NCBI GenBank assembly: GCA_037447655.1
Contig: JBBHKE010000392.1
Coordinates: forward strand, 1 to 41,785
Direction: 5' to 3'
DNA length: 41,785 nt
Source: Zygnema cylindricum
Lineage: Eukaryota; Streptophyta; Zygnematophyceae; Zygnematales; Zygnemataceae
Shown here: one piece after another, positions 1 through 9,852 of the stretch
Position numbering within the stretch: the stretch's first letter is position 1
Layout: each line of letters opens with the position of its first letter
The notes under the pieces: model-generated
The model's database searches: none
The model's input: the letters and a program-made list of their open reading frames with translations, nothing else
What the model was told of the DNA's origin: nothing
Program-made: the position numbers and the translations under genes

Positions 1-2
1 AA

Positions 3-77
3 AATAACAATAGTAACGGATTGGCTCAAGCTGTCGAACAATTTGCTTTAGATCCCGGCTATTGGTGTTGGGATTAA
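3..77 (+). CDS. Possible 3' end of a coding exon running off the left edge
   Basis: An open frame enters from the left edge and stops at TAA 75-77. The last residues read ALDPGYWCWD. The composition looks protein-like (Gly, Trp, Asp, Gln) compared with the AT-rich noncoding DNA that follows. Twenty-four open codons can occur by chance, and I recognise no family, so this is only a hint that a gene ends here. Confidence 0.18.
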   Translation, partial: NNNSNGLAQAVEQFALDPGYWCWD

Positions 78-747
78 CTACTTTTTTCTTTTTCTATTTC
101 GGTCGAATTGTAGCATTTTTCGGGCTTATCGCGATAGTTTTCGGGCTAATTCCAATATTTTTTGGGTGAATCGCAATTATTTTTCGAGTTTATCGCCCAA
201 TAATGTCAACTGATTCCAAAAATGAGGACAATTAGAGAAAAAGGGGATTAGTTTTTACGTTTGGAGGTAACCAAGGATCAAAAATATGGATTCCATATAT
301 AAAATTTGGTGACGATTTCCATGTGCGAGGCATAAGTTTTGGAGGAGATAACTCTCTTTATCGTAGGTGTTAGGTTTTTAGCATCTAATTGTTAATACTT
401 TTTAGTAAAATGTATTGTATTACAAATTATTTTATGTTTTTTAATTTTTTGAATCGTTTTTTCAGCATATCTTAGGTTTGAGTGTGGAAGGACTCTGGTT
501 TTAGCAGACCATACAAGAAGAACTAATTTGTGGAGGAAGTTTGTTTGTTTTTTCTTTTTTTTTTTACTAAAATGTTTTTTTTTTGTAAAAACAAAATTTT
601 CAAGGTTATGGTCGAACGGTTTTTATTTTTTTTGTCAAAATAGTACAGTTCACGGAAATAAACAGTGATAGTCAAATGGCCGGTTGGGAAAAAAGAAAAT
701 CAGTCGTGCATTTTTTTTTTTTAAATACGCCAAGAAGAAATCAACAC
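78..747. other. AT-rich noncoding DNA
   Basis: T-rich and A-rich runs, including long homopolymers near 550-580 and 708-722. It could be 3'UTR or intergenic DNA if 3-77 is a real coding end. I see no ORF, RNA gene or repeat structure. Confidence 0.5.
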
Positions 748-975
748 ACGTGAGACAGAGAGAGGGAAAGGGAGAGGGCGAGGGAGGGTGAGGGGGTTGG
801 GGAGAAGTGAGAGGGTGCGTGGGACTGAAGGAGCGAGGGAGAGAGGGAGAGAGGGAGAGAGGGGGGAGAGGAAAGAGGGAGAGGGAGAGGGGGAGGTAGA
901 GGCAGGTGGAGGGGAAGAGGAGATGAGGATGAGCGCGAGGGAGAGTGAGATGACGAGAGAGAGAGAGGGCAAGGT
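748..975 (+). repeat. Imperfect GA polypurine tract
   Basis: The + strand is almost wholly purine for about 225 bp, made of irregular GAGAGG/GAGGGA units with few interruptions. Three overlapping open frames here are composition artefacts (Ser/Pro/Leu-rich or Arg/Glu/Gly-rich). Tracts like this can bind plant GAGA factors (BASIC PENTACYSTEINE) or form triplex DNA. Neither role is shown here. Confidence 0.8.
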
Positions 976-1647
976 ACCCTCCTTTTTCATTTTTCACTTG
1001 CTTCCTGACTTTCACTCACAGATTATATCGTCCACTTGGTCATGGAAATAGTTTGTTCGATTCATCATTGGACAATTATATTTACCATTTCGTGTTTGTT
1101 GTAGTCTAGCAGCAACTCATTTCCATTGTCGTACACAAAGCTCCTCCAATAGGAACTCGCCAATCTTGTGACACGGTGTATTTTTAGTATCGTAAATGTT
1201 TTTTACGCCAATTCAATCAACGCTTTTCTATGGACACTTGTTGGACTATTAATCCCACGGTTACGATTGGATAGTAAAACCACAGAGTTCATATTGGCGG
1301 CTTCCTAATGGAAGTTGGTGCACGGAGAAAATTTATTTAAGTGGTGGAAAAGTGTTATAACAATATAGTGTGTACCGATTGACCTGGTGTTTGAGGGATT
1401 CAAAGGATTCATCAACGGTTAAGGACTTCTGCAAGTGAATGGTATGTATCGGTTGTACTCTTTTATAAAAAGTTTGTTGGTAAACCTTCTGCATACATGA
1501 AAGGAATAGAAAGGTAAATGAAGGTGAAAAATCTCACGCAAGTAGATGTTCTATTCATGAGCTATGGTGTTTAATTGCTTTTACCTGGTTTTACCGGTGA
1601 TTATTTGTTTTGTTTTTTTAATACAGTTTTGGTTTTGTTGTAGCTTA
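976..1647. other. Unassigned intergenic DNA
   Basis: No convincing ORF, RNA gene or terminal repeats. The sequence is moderately AT-rich and nonrepetitive within the window. Confidence 0.5.
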
Positions 1648-1884
1648 GGGTGAAGTTCCATCACACAAAAAGTGGGGATGTTACAAATATCCGGACCTCA
1701 AAGTACTAGGCCGTACCACTTGTTTCTTTTTACTAGCATATCGACACTACAAAGAATCTTTCCAATATTCTCCAAAGGTCGGGTTGTTGGATATTCATCC
1801 TTGGCTCCAATCAGTAATGTAGTTGACTACCCATCATTGTGGGTAATCAATTACAGAAATTCGAAAGACGCACGCACGTATCAT

Positions 1885-2740
1885 GTTATCACGCTATTTT
1901 TGGCAACGCTCATACGTCACACTTTTTGGCAGCGGTCATTTTCATCGCGCTATTTCTGGCAACGTCGTTACGCTATTTTTCATAGTTCAAAAGTAGGTAT
2001 TTTTACGGTAGGCCTTTGGGAGGCGCACAAAACTTTGCACAAAACTCGCGCAACTTAGGCATACTGTATGTGTGTGCGTCGTGCACACTCTTGTACGAAC
2101 GTCCGAATCTGATGTAAGATCAAAGTACAGCGCACGCCGCCGGACGAAACATTTTAGCGAACTGACACGCAGTAGGATGACATTCCGGGGGAAAAGGCAC
2201 CAACGGGGTTGGTCCGTAGGTTTTGGTAATTTTTTTGGCAGTGTGGTATTTTTTTTTTTTTTTCGTCCCATACTGCCTGGTTGGTCAATTTGAGGCTTTA
2301 TTTAGTGTGGCCCTCAAAATTGAAGACGCTAATATGACAGATTGTCCTTTCGTAAGTTGTGTTATGGGCTTTTCATGTGATCTTTTTAAAATCGCCTACT
2401 TTGATCAGCGACCGTCCGATTGTCCAAATCTGACGGTTTAAATAAAAAGTCCCTCAAAACTCACATAAATATTTTTTTTTGTCCGATTTTTTTTCAAAAT
2501 TTAGACATGTCGTTTAATTCTCTATCGATCGATGTGCAACTCAACCCTGTCCCTATTTTATTTCATTTTGCGGCCAATACAATATGGGTCTTAAGGGCAT
2601 GTTGTATGTTTTGCGTACAATAGGCATATTGTATGGGCGTACGGTCACCTACTTTTGAACTATGCTATTTTTGGCAACGCTCTTACGTCACACTTTCCGG
2701 CGACGCTCTTTCGTCACGCTATTCCTGCCATCCTTTCAGC
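1885..2740. repeat. Degenerate 25-28 bp tandem array interrupted by a MITE
   Basis: About six imperfect units of the form CACGCTATTTTTGGCAACGCT plus ACGT lie at 1885-1980 and resume at 2665-2740, either side of the hAT-like MITE. Similar units occur near 3900-3960 in the second copy of the enclosing repeat, so the array belongs to that repeat. Confidence 0.6.
1981..2664. mobile_element. hAT-like MITE, copy 1
   Basis: The 18-bp terminal inverted repeats are CATAGTTCAAAAGTAGGT at 1981-1998 and its complement at 2647-2664. A perfect 8-bp target duplication CTATTTTT flanks it (1973-1980 and 2665-2672). Eight-base duplications and ends beginning CA fit the hAT superfamily. There is no transposase ORF. 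The interior shares blocks with the copy at 30905-31474, for example the TACTTTGATCAGCGACCGTC region. It inserted into a tandem-repeat array. Confidence 0.85.
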
Positions 2741-2962
2741 TTCGTTGTTTCCCGCAATTATGAGGCGTCTGCAAAGAATACTGGCGTTCTGTCGTACGAT
2801 GACTTGGTACGCAAATGAAGATTTTAAGTTAAAGTTGATCGGTGTGAAACTATCTTTGACGATTTTAAATACCCGATCTTTAACTTACGTGGTGCCACTC
2901 AAACTAGACCACGTGGTTTAAAAGCTCTACACGACGTAACATCGTCCAAAACATTACAGCTA

Positions 2963-3479
2963 CACCGCAGATCGTAATTAGAGTTAGAGTTATGTACGCT
3001 TATTCCGTCACCCCAAATTTTGACTCCATCACTATAAATAGAGTACATTATTCTAAATTATTCTTTACGTTATTTAAGGTACTTTTTGAACGAGCGTTAA
3101 TAACTCTAATGCAGTGCCGTTTTAAATAGTGTGACGTACGGTCGGTGTTTGACGGTGCAAAACTGTACTTTATTAAGTAAAAAAGTACAAATAATGATTT
3201 AGTACAGGCCGTTTTCATGTAACTGCCTTTTAACAAACCGTGTAATGCAAACGTCATAATGACTTGAAACTGTACGTTTTGTCAGATTATGTACTTGTAT
3301 TTATTTTACATTGGATATATTTAGCGCCCAAATTTACACCCAAATTAGAGTTATTGATAAATTAGAGTAAATTTACTTTTTGAAAAAGTTATTTCACACA
3401 AATTAGAGTTCATAGCTCTATTTTTTTTTTTACTTTTTTTACTCTAATTTTTTCTTTACTCTAATTACGATTCGCGGTG
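2963..3479. mobile_element. Mariner-like MITE, copy A
   Basis: The ends start CACCGC.GATCGTAATTAG and close with the complement (CTAATTACGATTCGCGGTG). TA dinucleotides flank both sides, as for Tc1/mariner. There is no coding capacity. It sits between the two copies of the unnamed repeat. Related copies are at 29659, 31495, 32989 and 33597. Confidence 0.75.
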
Positions 3480-3527
3480 TAGTAATGTTGGCCGTGCAGC
3501 TACGACAATCTCCGATGGAAATTCACC

Positions 3528-4195
3528 CTTAGGGTCAAGTTCCGTCAATCGAGAAGTGGCGTAGTTTACAAAAATCCACAACTATCCGCACCAAACCGTA
3601 CCGCTTATTTTGTTTTTATACGCGAAACAACATTACAGAGAATCTTGCCAATACTCCCCAAAGGTCTGGGAGGTAATACTGACCGTCGGATGTACATCCG
3701 CAAGGCGTTCGCTTCATTTTTCTCTGTAGCTGCCAACATACCTGTAGGAGGTGGGTTGGCAGATACAAAAAAAAATTAATAGTGACACGCTGGACGAATA
3801 GGCTACGTGTTACGATAAAAAACCAACGAAAATTGACGAGATTTGCACATGGTATGTACTTTTCAAAATGCAACCGAAAATTAAAATAGTAATCTCGAAA
3901 CAGTCATTCGTCGCGCAATTTTTTTCGTCACACTATTTCCGGCAAAGGATTTTCATCATGTTCGAAAACAGGAACCCTAAAAAATGAGTTGGCGTAAAAG
4001 ACTGGCGTTTGCAAAAATTACAAAAGTTTTGTCGTATTATGACTTGGTACGCAGGTACATGGTACGTAAGTGAAGATTTGAAGTGAACATTGTCGGTGTG
4101 AAATTTTTTAAAAGATTTTAAATATACGGTCAGAACCCACGTGGGGCCACTCAATGTATAACACGTGGTTTACAGGCTCTTCGTGATGGAACATC
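3528..4195 (+). repeat. Unnamed interspersed repeat, copy 2
   Basis: Direct, diverged copy of 1648-2960 without the hAT-like insertion. Many indels and substitutions suggest age. No ORF is supported. Confidence 0.6.
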
Positions 4196-4282
4196 GACTC
4201 AATTAACCCGACCCATAGAGTTGGCCGTACGATTACAAAAACGACTTATGGAACTTGACCCTTAGTCACACCTATTGCTACA

Positions 4283-5473
4283 TGTTGAAATTAAAGTATT
4301 TTCTAGGTGTAGAGATTGTAAAATAAAAAGGCAAAAAGGGAACACTGACAACCTACCTCTAACTCTTCACTCAAGTCCCCACACTTGTCGCAGTCACTGA
4401 AGACTTGAAGAGGAGTTAGATCCATGGCTGCCTAGGCTGTCCAAAGTGGACTGGAAGGCAACTCTTAATAGAGTTATCTAAAAGGTGTGACGGACCTAGG
4501 ATTTGATCCTGGTACCTGCCGTCCGTCAAACTAGCCGTTCACTTTAACCAACAAGTCTAAATACAGTGCTAGAGTACAATAGGTTTGACAGATATTGATA
4601 TTTGTACACGTAGACTAGTTCATCTAACGGAAATAGATACGTAATGCATAGATACAGTTTTGTATAGTACGGAGTACGATTTAATGTATTTTATGAAACG
4701 GATACCGCGCATTTGTTTCGAACGCGAAACAAATATCGCACGTATATATTCAACGGCTACAATTGTATCCGGTTTGATCGGACGACCACGATAGGCACCG
4801 CGATCACGGATTATGTACTTTTGGCGTTTTTCAGTCATCGCCACGTCATGTGACACGTGGCGCGACAATGTTGGATTGCGGCGACTCCGAAGATTGCGGT
4901 AACAAATCCGGCTATGACACGTGTCGACATTTTGGCCATGTTGTACAATGGCCATACAGAAAGTACACCGGCACCTGTACTTTTCTCTACAACACACTAA
5001 TTTGATTGGTGCTGTACTTCAATAGATAGAGTTTTAGAGAGGGAATAGGACTTAGAAAATTTTGGGTAAGTAGCTGCCTCTCCCAGAGAGCACCTTGTAT
5101 AAATGGCAAACTTTGGCCAGCCATAACTATCAATTTACTTGACCATTTTCAGTGATTCTTTTTGTTGCATACTCAGGGGAGTCCACGCTACACAAGAGTG
5201 TAGTTAGTCAGAGTTTTTGTCTGCCAAGGTGGCTGCATTTCTAAGGGAAAGTCAAAGTGGGTGATTGTGTCCAAATCTCATATTCTAACTTTGCATTCTG
5301 TGGTGGAACTGAGCACACAGAAAGTGTTATTTAACAGGGGTGAATCTATATTGGGGTTCTGAATGTCAAGGGGTCAGTCACTTGGGTTTATATTAACTTG
5401 GAGTCGGCACTATCTAGATTAGCTTCTTTTGGATCTGCATACTCTGAGGGCCAATGGAGGTCTCACAGTTTCA
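4283..5473 (+). repeat. 5' LTR of element I
   Basis: Modules in order: an antisense tRNA-like segment (4489-4557), a G-box ACACGTGGC (4853-4861), a GTAC-rich inverted repeat (4940-4992), a TATAAA box (5098-5103) and two hairpins in the transcribed leader (5171-5182 and 5188-5203). The gag ATG lies at 5454, inside the LTR. U3 therefore makes up most of its length, and R and U5 lie in the last 350 bp or so. Confidence 0.9.
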
Positions 5474-5475
5474 TG

Positions 5476-5488
5476 TTATGGGCCCACC
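5476..5488 (+). other. Primer-binding site of element I (half initiator tRNA-Met)
   Basis: Two bases after the LTR comes TTATGGGCCCACC. This is complementary to the anticodon stem-loop of plant initiator tRNA-Met (GGUGGGCCCAUAA), not to a tRNA 3' end. Drosophila copia and yeast Ty5 prime from a tRNA-Met fragment cut in the anticodon loop, and the same is inferred here. Confidence 0.8.
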
Positions 5489-6278
5489 ATCTAGGGTGCC
5501 TATGTTTGATGGAACAGGCTTCACTTATTGGGTGTTTACAATGGAGTGATTGCTTTTCGAGAAGCACTTATGGGGAATTGTTGCGGGACAAGTGAGATGT
5601 CCGCCACCTGGCTTTGGAGGAGCTTACTATGGAGATTCATCTGAGGCTGCCCAGAATATCAACCGGAGTTCAGATGCAACGGAAGGTGAAGGGAAAAATC
5701 TTTGCGTGGATGGGGAAATAGGGGAGAAGGAAAAAGGGACACCTATGGTGAGGGGAGCTAGGCTCTCAGCTATAGTACCACATGAAGGGATTAAAACTGA
5801 AGAAAATGACAGAAAAATATGGGAATACAAAAACACTATAGCAAAACATCTCATACTTAGATATGTGTTTAAGTCGATAGCTATCACTCTTTTAAGTCTA
5901 ACCAAGTCTTCAGAGATATGGGAAGAACTTATTCAGATTTATAAGAGTGAGACTATTCAGAGGTAGCAATTAGTAAAACAGGAAATAGAGGCCTACGTTT
6001 ATAAAGGCGGTAGCATGATAGAGTTTTGCAATGATATTGCTGCGTTATATGTAGAGCTTACTAGTGCGGGATATGTAGAATCTGAGGAGAGTAAGATTAA
6101 TACACTACCTATGAAACTTCCAGATGAGTACGAAAACATCATTTGTCGTATGCAGGCAATGGATGGCTCCTCATGGACTTGGAGCTTTACCATGGGGATA
6201 ATTCTTGTGAGGGAAAGCACTTTGGAGCTTCGTAGGGGAAGGGACAGGGTCAATGCATTTTCAGCTGGTGGTGATTGG

Positions 6279-6427
6279 CGGAAGCGTGATGAGAGGAACG
6301 GCGGTGACGAGCGGAAGCGTGATGAGAGGAACGGCGGTGACGAGCGGAAGCGTGATGAGAGGAACGGTGGTGACGAGCGGAAGCGTGATGAGAGGAACGG
6401 TGGTGACGAGCAGAAGCGTGATGAGAG
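6279..6427 (+). repeat. 33-bp coding minisatellite in gag
   Basis: Four full copies and a partial fifth copy of a 33-bp unit encode RKRDERNGGDE, 11 residues in frame. The copies are nearly identical. The repeat lies just upstream of the zinc knuckle and adds a strongly charged linker. Confidence 0.9.
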
Positions 6428-7452
6428 AAAGAAAGACAAAGGTAAACCTTATCGGCACTTTGGTGGAAAGAGAGGGAGAGGAAAAGAAAGGGGAGCTTTG
6501 AAAAAGGGGGTTTGCTTCTTTTGTAGGGAACCGGGTCATTATATGGAGGAATGCCCTTGTTTGAAAAAACTTAGAAGTTGGAATGTGGATGAGGAGGAAG
6601 AAGGGAAAGAGGAGAAAGAGGATGACGATATTTTAGAGCTTCTCCGGATTAGTAGTATGGGGAAGAGAGAAAAGCACACAGAAATTCCACGAAAGCAACA
6701 GTGTGCTTTTGGAGGTATAAGGGAAGTAAAGAGAGAGGAGATACTTGAGGGAGTTCAAAATATTGAGGATAGTTTCATAGATATTTTGGAAACAGAAAAC
6801 AGGTCGGAAAGGGAGACTTCAACGGATTTCGAGGAAAGGGGAGAATTAATTCTAGAGGGGGTTTTAAAGGATAGGGGAGAAGAGAAATATTTGACTAAAG
6901 GTTTAGGGGAGAAAAAATATTTATTGGGAATTAAAATAGAAAGTGATAGTGGAAAGAATTCCATGGGAGAGAGTGAGGGAAGTTCAGAAAATGGGGTAAT
7001 TATCATGGATAAAAAAATGAGTACGGAAGATGTAGATCTTATGAGGAACTTAGTGGGGACTAGTGTCTTTTGGGAATATTTGGGGGTGGATGGATTTGAC
7101 ATCACTACTTGGTGTGATGTCGCTTGTGAAGATGTGCCTGTAAAAGGGTTATCATCCGGGTATGTGTTGCAGGTTGGGGATGGGGCTGACTGTTGGAAAT
7201 GCAAAAGGGAAAGTAGATTCTAGTTGGATGGAAAGGGGAGAAGGTGGATAAAATCTTTGATCGGATATATGATAAGTGGCATGCAAAATAAAATGTATGA
7301 TCAACAAGATTAAATTATTTTTGGTCATCTATTACACTTTCTTAAATATAAAAGTATTCGCTTGAAGCATCATGAAGGAAAAATGAAAAATGAAAGGAAA
7401 AAATATATATATGTATTTGTTATTTTTGATGGGAGTTGAAAGTAAGTAGACT

Positions 7453-7467
7453 AGAAAATAAGGGGAG
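7453..7467 (+). other. Polypurine tract of element I
   Basis: AGAAAATAAGGGGAG lies directly against the 3' LTR, the expected plus-strand primer. The same motif precedes the 3' LTRs of elements II and III. Confidence 0.8.
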
Positions 7468-8658
7468 TGTTGAAATTTAAGTATTTTCTAGGTCTAGAGA
7501 TTGTAAAATAAAAAGGCAAAAAGGGGACACTGACAACCTACCTCTAACTCTTCACTGAAGTCCCCACACTTGTCGCAGTCACTGAAGACTTGAAGAGGGA
7601 TTAGATCCATGGCTGCCTATGCTGTCCAAAGTGGACAGGAAGGCAATTCTTAATAGAGTTATCTAAAAGGTGTGACGGACCCAGGATTTGATCCTGGTAC
7701 CTGCCGTCCGTCAAACTAGCCGTTCGCTTTAACCAACAAGTCTAAATACAGTGCTAGAGTACAATAGGTTTGACAAATATTTATATTTGTACACGTAGAC
7801 TAGTTCGTCTAACGGAAATAGATACGTAATGCATAGATACAGTTTTGTATAGTACGGAGTACGATTTAATGTATTTTATGAAACGGATACCGCGCATTTG
7901 TTTCGAACGCGAAACAAATATCGCACGTATATTTTCAACGGCTACAATTGTATCCGGTTTGATCGGACGACCACGATAGGCGCCGCGATCACGGATTATG
8001 TACTTTTGGCGTTTTTAAGTCATCGCCACGTCATGTGACACGTGGCGCGACAATGTTGGATTGCGGCGACTCTGAAGATTGCGGTAACAAATCCGGCTAT
8101 GACACGTGTCGACATTTTGGCCATGTTGTACAATGGCCATACAGAAAGTACACCGGCACCTGTACTTTTCTGTACGACACACTAATTTGATTGGTGTCGT
8201 ACTTCAATAGATAGAGTTTTAGAGAGGGAATAGGACTTAGAAAATTTTGGGTAAGTAGCTGCCTCTCCCAGAGAGCACCTTGTATAAATGGCAAACTTTG
8301 GCCAGCCATAACTATCAATTTACTTGACCATTTTCAGTGATTCTTTTTGCTGCGGACTCAAGGGAGTCCATGCTACACAGGGGTGTAGTCGGTCAAAGTT
8401 TTTGTCCGCCAGGGTGGCTGCATTCCTAAGGGAAAGTCAAAGTGGGTGAATGTGTCCAAATCTCATATTCTAACTTTTCATTCTGTGGTGGAACTGAGCA
8501 CACAGAAAGTGTTATTTCACAGGGGTGAATCTATATTGGGGTTCTGACTGTCAAGGGGTCAGTCACTTGGGTTTATATTAACTTGGAGTCGGCACTATCT
8601 AGATTAGCTTCTTTTGGATCTGCATACTCTGAGGGCCAATGGAGGTCTCAGAGTTTCA
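7468..8658 (+). repeat. 3' LTR of element I
   Basis: Same length and modules as the 5' LTR: tRNA-like segment 7675-7743, GTAC inverted repeat 8126-8180, TATAAA 8283-8288. Here both leader hairpins are perfect: GGACTC-AAGG-GAGTCC (8354-8369) and CTACAC-AGGG-GTGTAG (8373-8388). The LTR ends at ..GTTTCA 8658, where similarity to the element interior stops. Confidence 0.9.
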
Positions 8659-8663
8659 CTGCA

Positions 8664-9845
8664 TATCCATTTTCTTACGGTTTTCATAGTTTTGTATCGG
8701 CAAGAAATTTATCTCGACAAAAACGATATCGATACTTATCGGTCATCGAACGGTGAGGGGTCCTTGATATATCGCACAAAGACCAGCAAATTCCTTATCG
8801 GGAGTATGAAAAACATCAATACGCTGTATAATATTACTTTATAATATATATTATATTGTATTTATGATTGTATATTGCGTGGCATGCCACGTATGAATTT
8901 ATTCCGTACTCACTCTAGTTGTACAAAAATCCAGTACATCTATCGTCGATAATTATCGGTACAGGTGTTATCGCGATGAAACACTGATATCATCGGTTTT
9001 GTATCGCGATAACACTGGTAAAGATTTATCGTGCCACTACACCCATTATCAGTAAGCCAAAATAAGGGACATTGATTATCGGCAAAACCCTATCGATACT
9101 CCGTTTTCATCTTCAGTGACGTCTTTATGCCAAGCAAAATTGAATAAGCAAAGTTAGTTGGCGTGGCATATAACGACCTTAACGGTTAAAACGCTACACG
9201 GTCTTCACAATAACGACTTATTAGTAATGTTGTGTATCGGCAAGGTTTTACCGATAATCGATATGTACTTTTTTTTGGCTTGTCGATAATCGATATATTG
9301 GCACGATATATCGACACCGGTGTAATCGCTAATGAAAACACGATAATATCAGTTTTATATTGTGATAACACCAGTACCAATAACTATTGGCGATAAGTGT
9401 ACATACCATACAATTATACTCTAATTAGTGTTGCTTGCTAACAAAAATCTCAGAAAATGGTTGCACAAAGTGGCGGCAGTCTAGCAGTTCTGTTTAAAAG
9501 TGAGATATTACCATGTAAATTAAATTTTTTGTTGCGGTTCTATCTGTTTAGTACTATAAATTACTATTATAAAGGGAATTGCTAATCAAAGTGACAATTT
9601 TTGCTGCGCAAATGTAGTTGCGTCAGCTTATCAAAAAATGCATACTTTTAGTACATATTAGTACAAGTTACTTACCGTTGAGTTAAGATTTGACGGTCAA
9701 TCCGTCGAAAAACTTTGACTTGCGTAGTATTGTAACAACCGGTTAAAAAAGAGTTGCGCTTGCGAATGCGGCCGTTATAAAAAAAAATAACAATTCACCC
9801 GGCTGGCGAAGGTTTACTGTAAAAAAACTGCGGCAGCCACATGTA
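8664..9845 (+). repeat. Old repeat region, inverted relative of 24013-24575
   Basis: Blocks at about 8685-8905 and 9573-9845 match the reverse complement of 24360-24560 and 24025-24290. Shared landmarks are AAATTCCTTATCGG, GGCATGCCACG, GGGAATTGCTAATC and ACTTACCGTTGA. The 9000-9420 part has extra sequence with internal subrepeats rich in TATCG and ATAATCG. No protein is supported. The class is unknown. Confidence 0.55.
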
Positions 9846-9852
9846 AATGAAA

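Larger units (their letters stand above)
1648..2960 (+). repeat. Unnamed interspersed repeat, copy 1 (split by a MITE)
   Basis: It matches 3528-4195 in the same orientation. Shared blocks include the start (AGGGT.AAGTTCC), the stretch around CCAATA.TC.CCAAAGGTC (near 1770 and 3650), the block ATGACTTGGTACGCA (near 2802 and 4040), and CCACGTG/CACGTGGTTTA near the end. A 684-bp MITE splits it at 1981. No coding capacity is seen. The class is unknown; it could be a nonautonomous element or an LTR fragment. Confidence 0.6.
5454..7223 (+). pseudogene. gag fused in frame to remnants of RT/RNase H, element I
   Basis: One frame runs from the LTR-borne ATG at 5454 to the stop at 7223, broken by TGA 5547-5549 and TAG 5964-5966. 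The last segment, 6015-7223, is open for 402 codons. It shows the copia Gag region (YENIICRMQ, GIILVREST.ELRRG), an 11-residue charged tandem repeat, a CCHC zinc knuckle (CFFCREPGHYMEEC, near 6510-6555), a long Glu/Lys/Asp-rich stretch, then short matches to the RT end (KKYLLGIKIE) and RNase H (DGFDITTWCD, SSGYVLQVGDGADCW). Large parts of Pol are missing yet the frame is kept. It may have acted as a Gag donor; no enzyme activity is expected. Confidence 0.85.
4283..8658 (+). mobile_element. Copia element I, full-length but internally deleted
   Basis: Two LTRs of exactly 1191 bp (4283-5473, 7468-8658), each TG...CA, bracket a 1994-bp interior. The flanking pentamers CTACA (4278-4282) and CTGCA (8659-8663) match at 4 of 5 bases, so the target duplication has probably mutated. 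The interior has a primer-binding site, gag, in-frame scraps of pol and a polypurine tract. It lacks protease, integrase and the reverse transcriptase core, so any mobility needed enzymes from a relative. The LTRs differ by a few percent by eye. Confidence 0.92.

Noticed and set aside
650-1051. Open frames of 87-121 codons
   Set aside because: Three overlapping frames on both strands come from the GA tract; composition is Ser/Pro/Leu or Arg/Glu/Gly with no domain.
4620-4997. 125-codon minus-strand frame
   Set aside because: Lies in the U3 part of the element I LTR, is not kept open in the 3' LTR and matches no family.
6279-6427. CRISPR-like array
   Set aside because: The 33-bp units are contiguous with no spacers and encode protein repeats in a plant retroelement.
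4283-8658. Two unrelated solo LTRs instead of element I
   Set aside because: Equal 1191-bp lengths, correct primer site and polypurine tract at the inner borders, and gag between them support one element.
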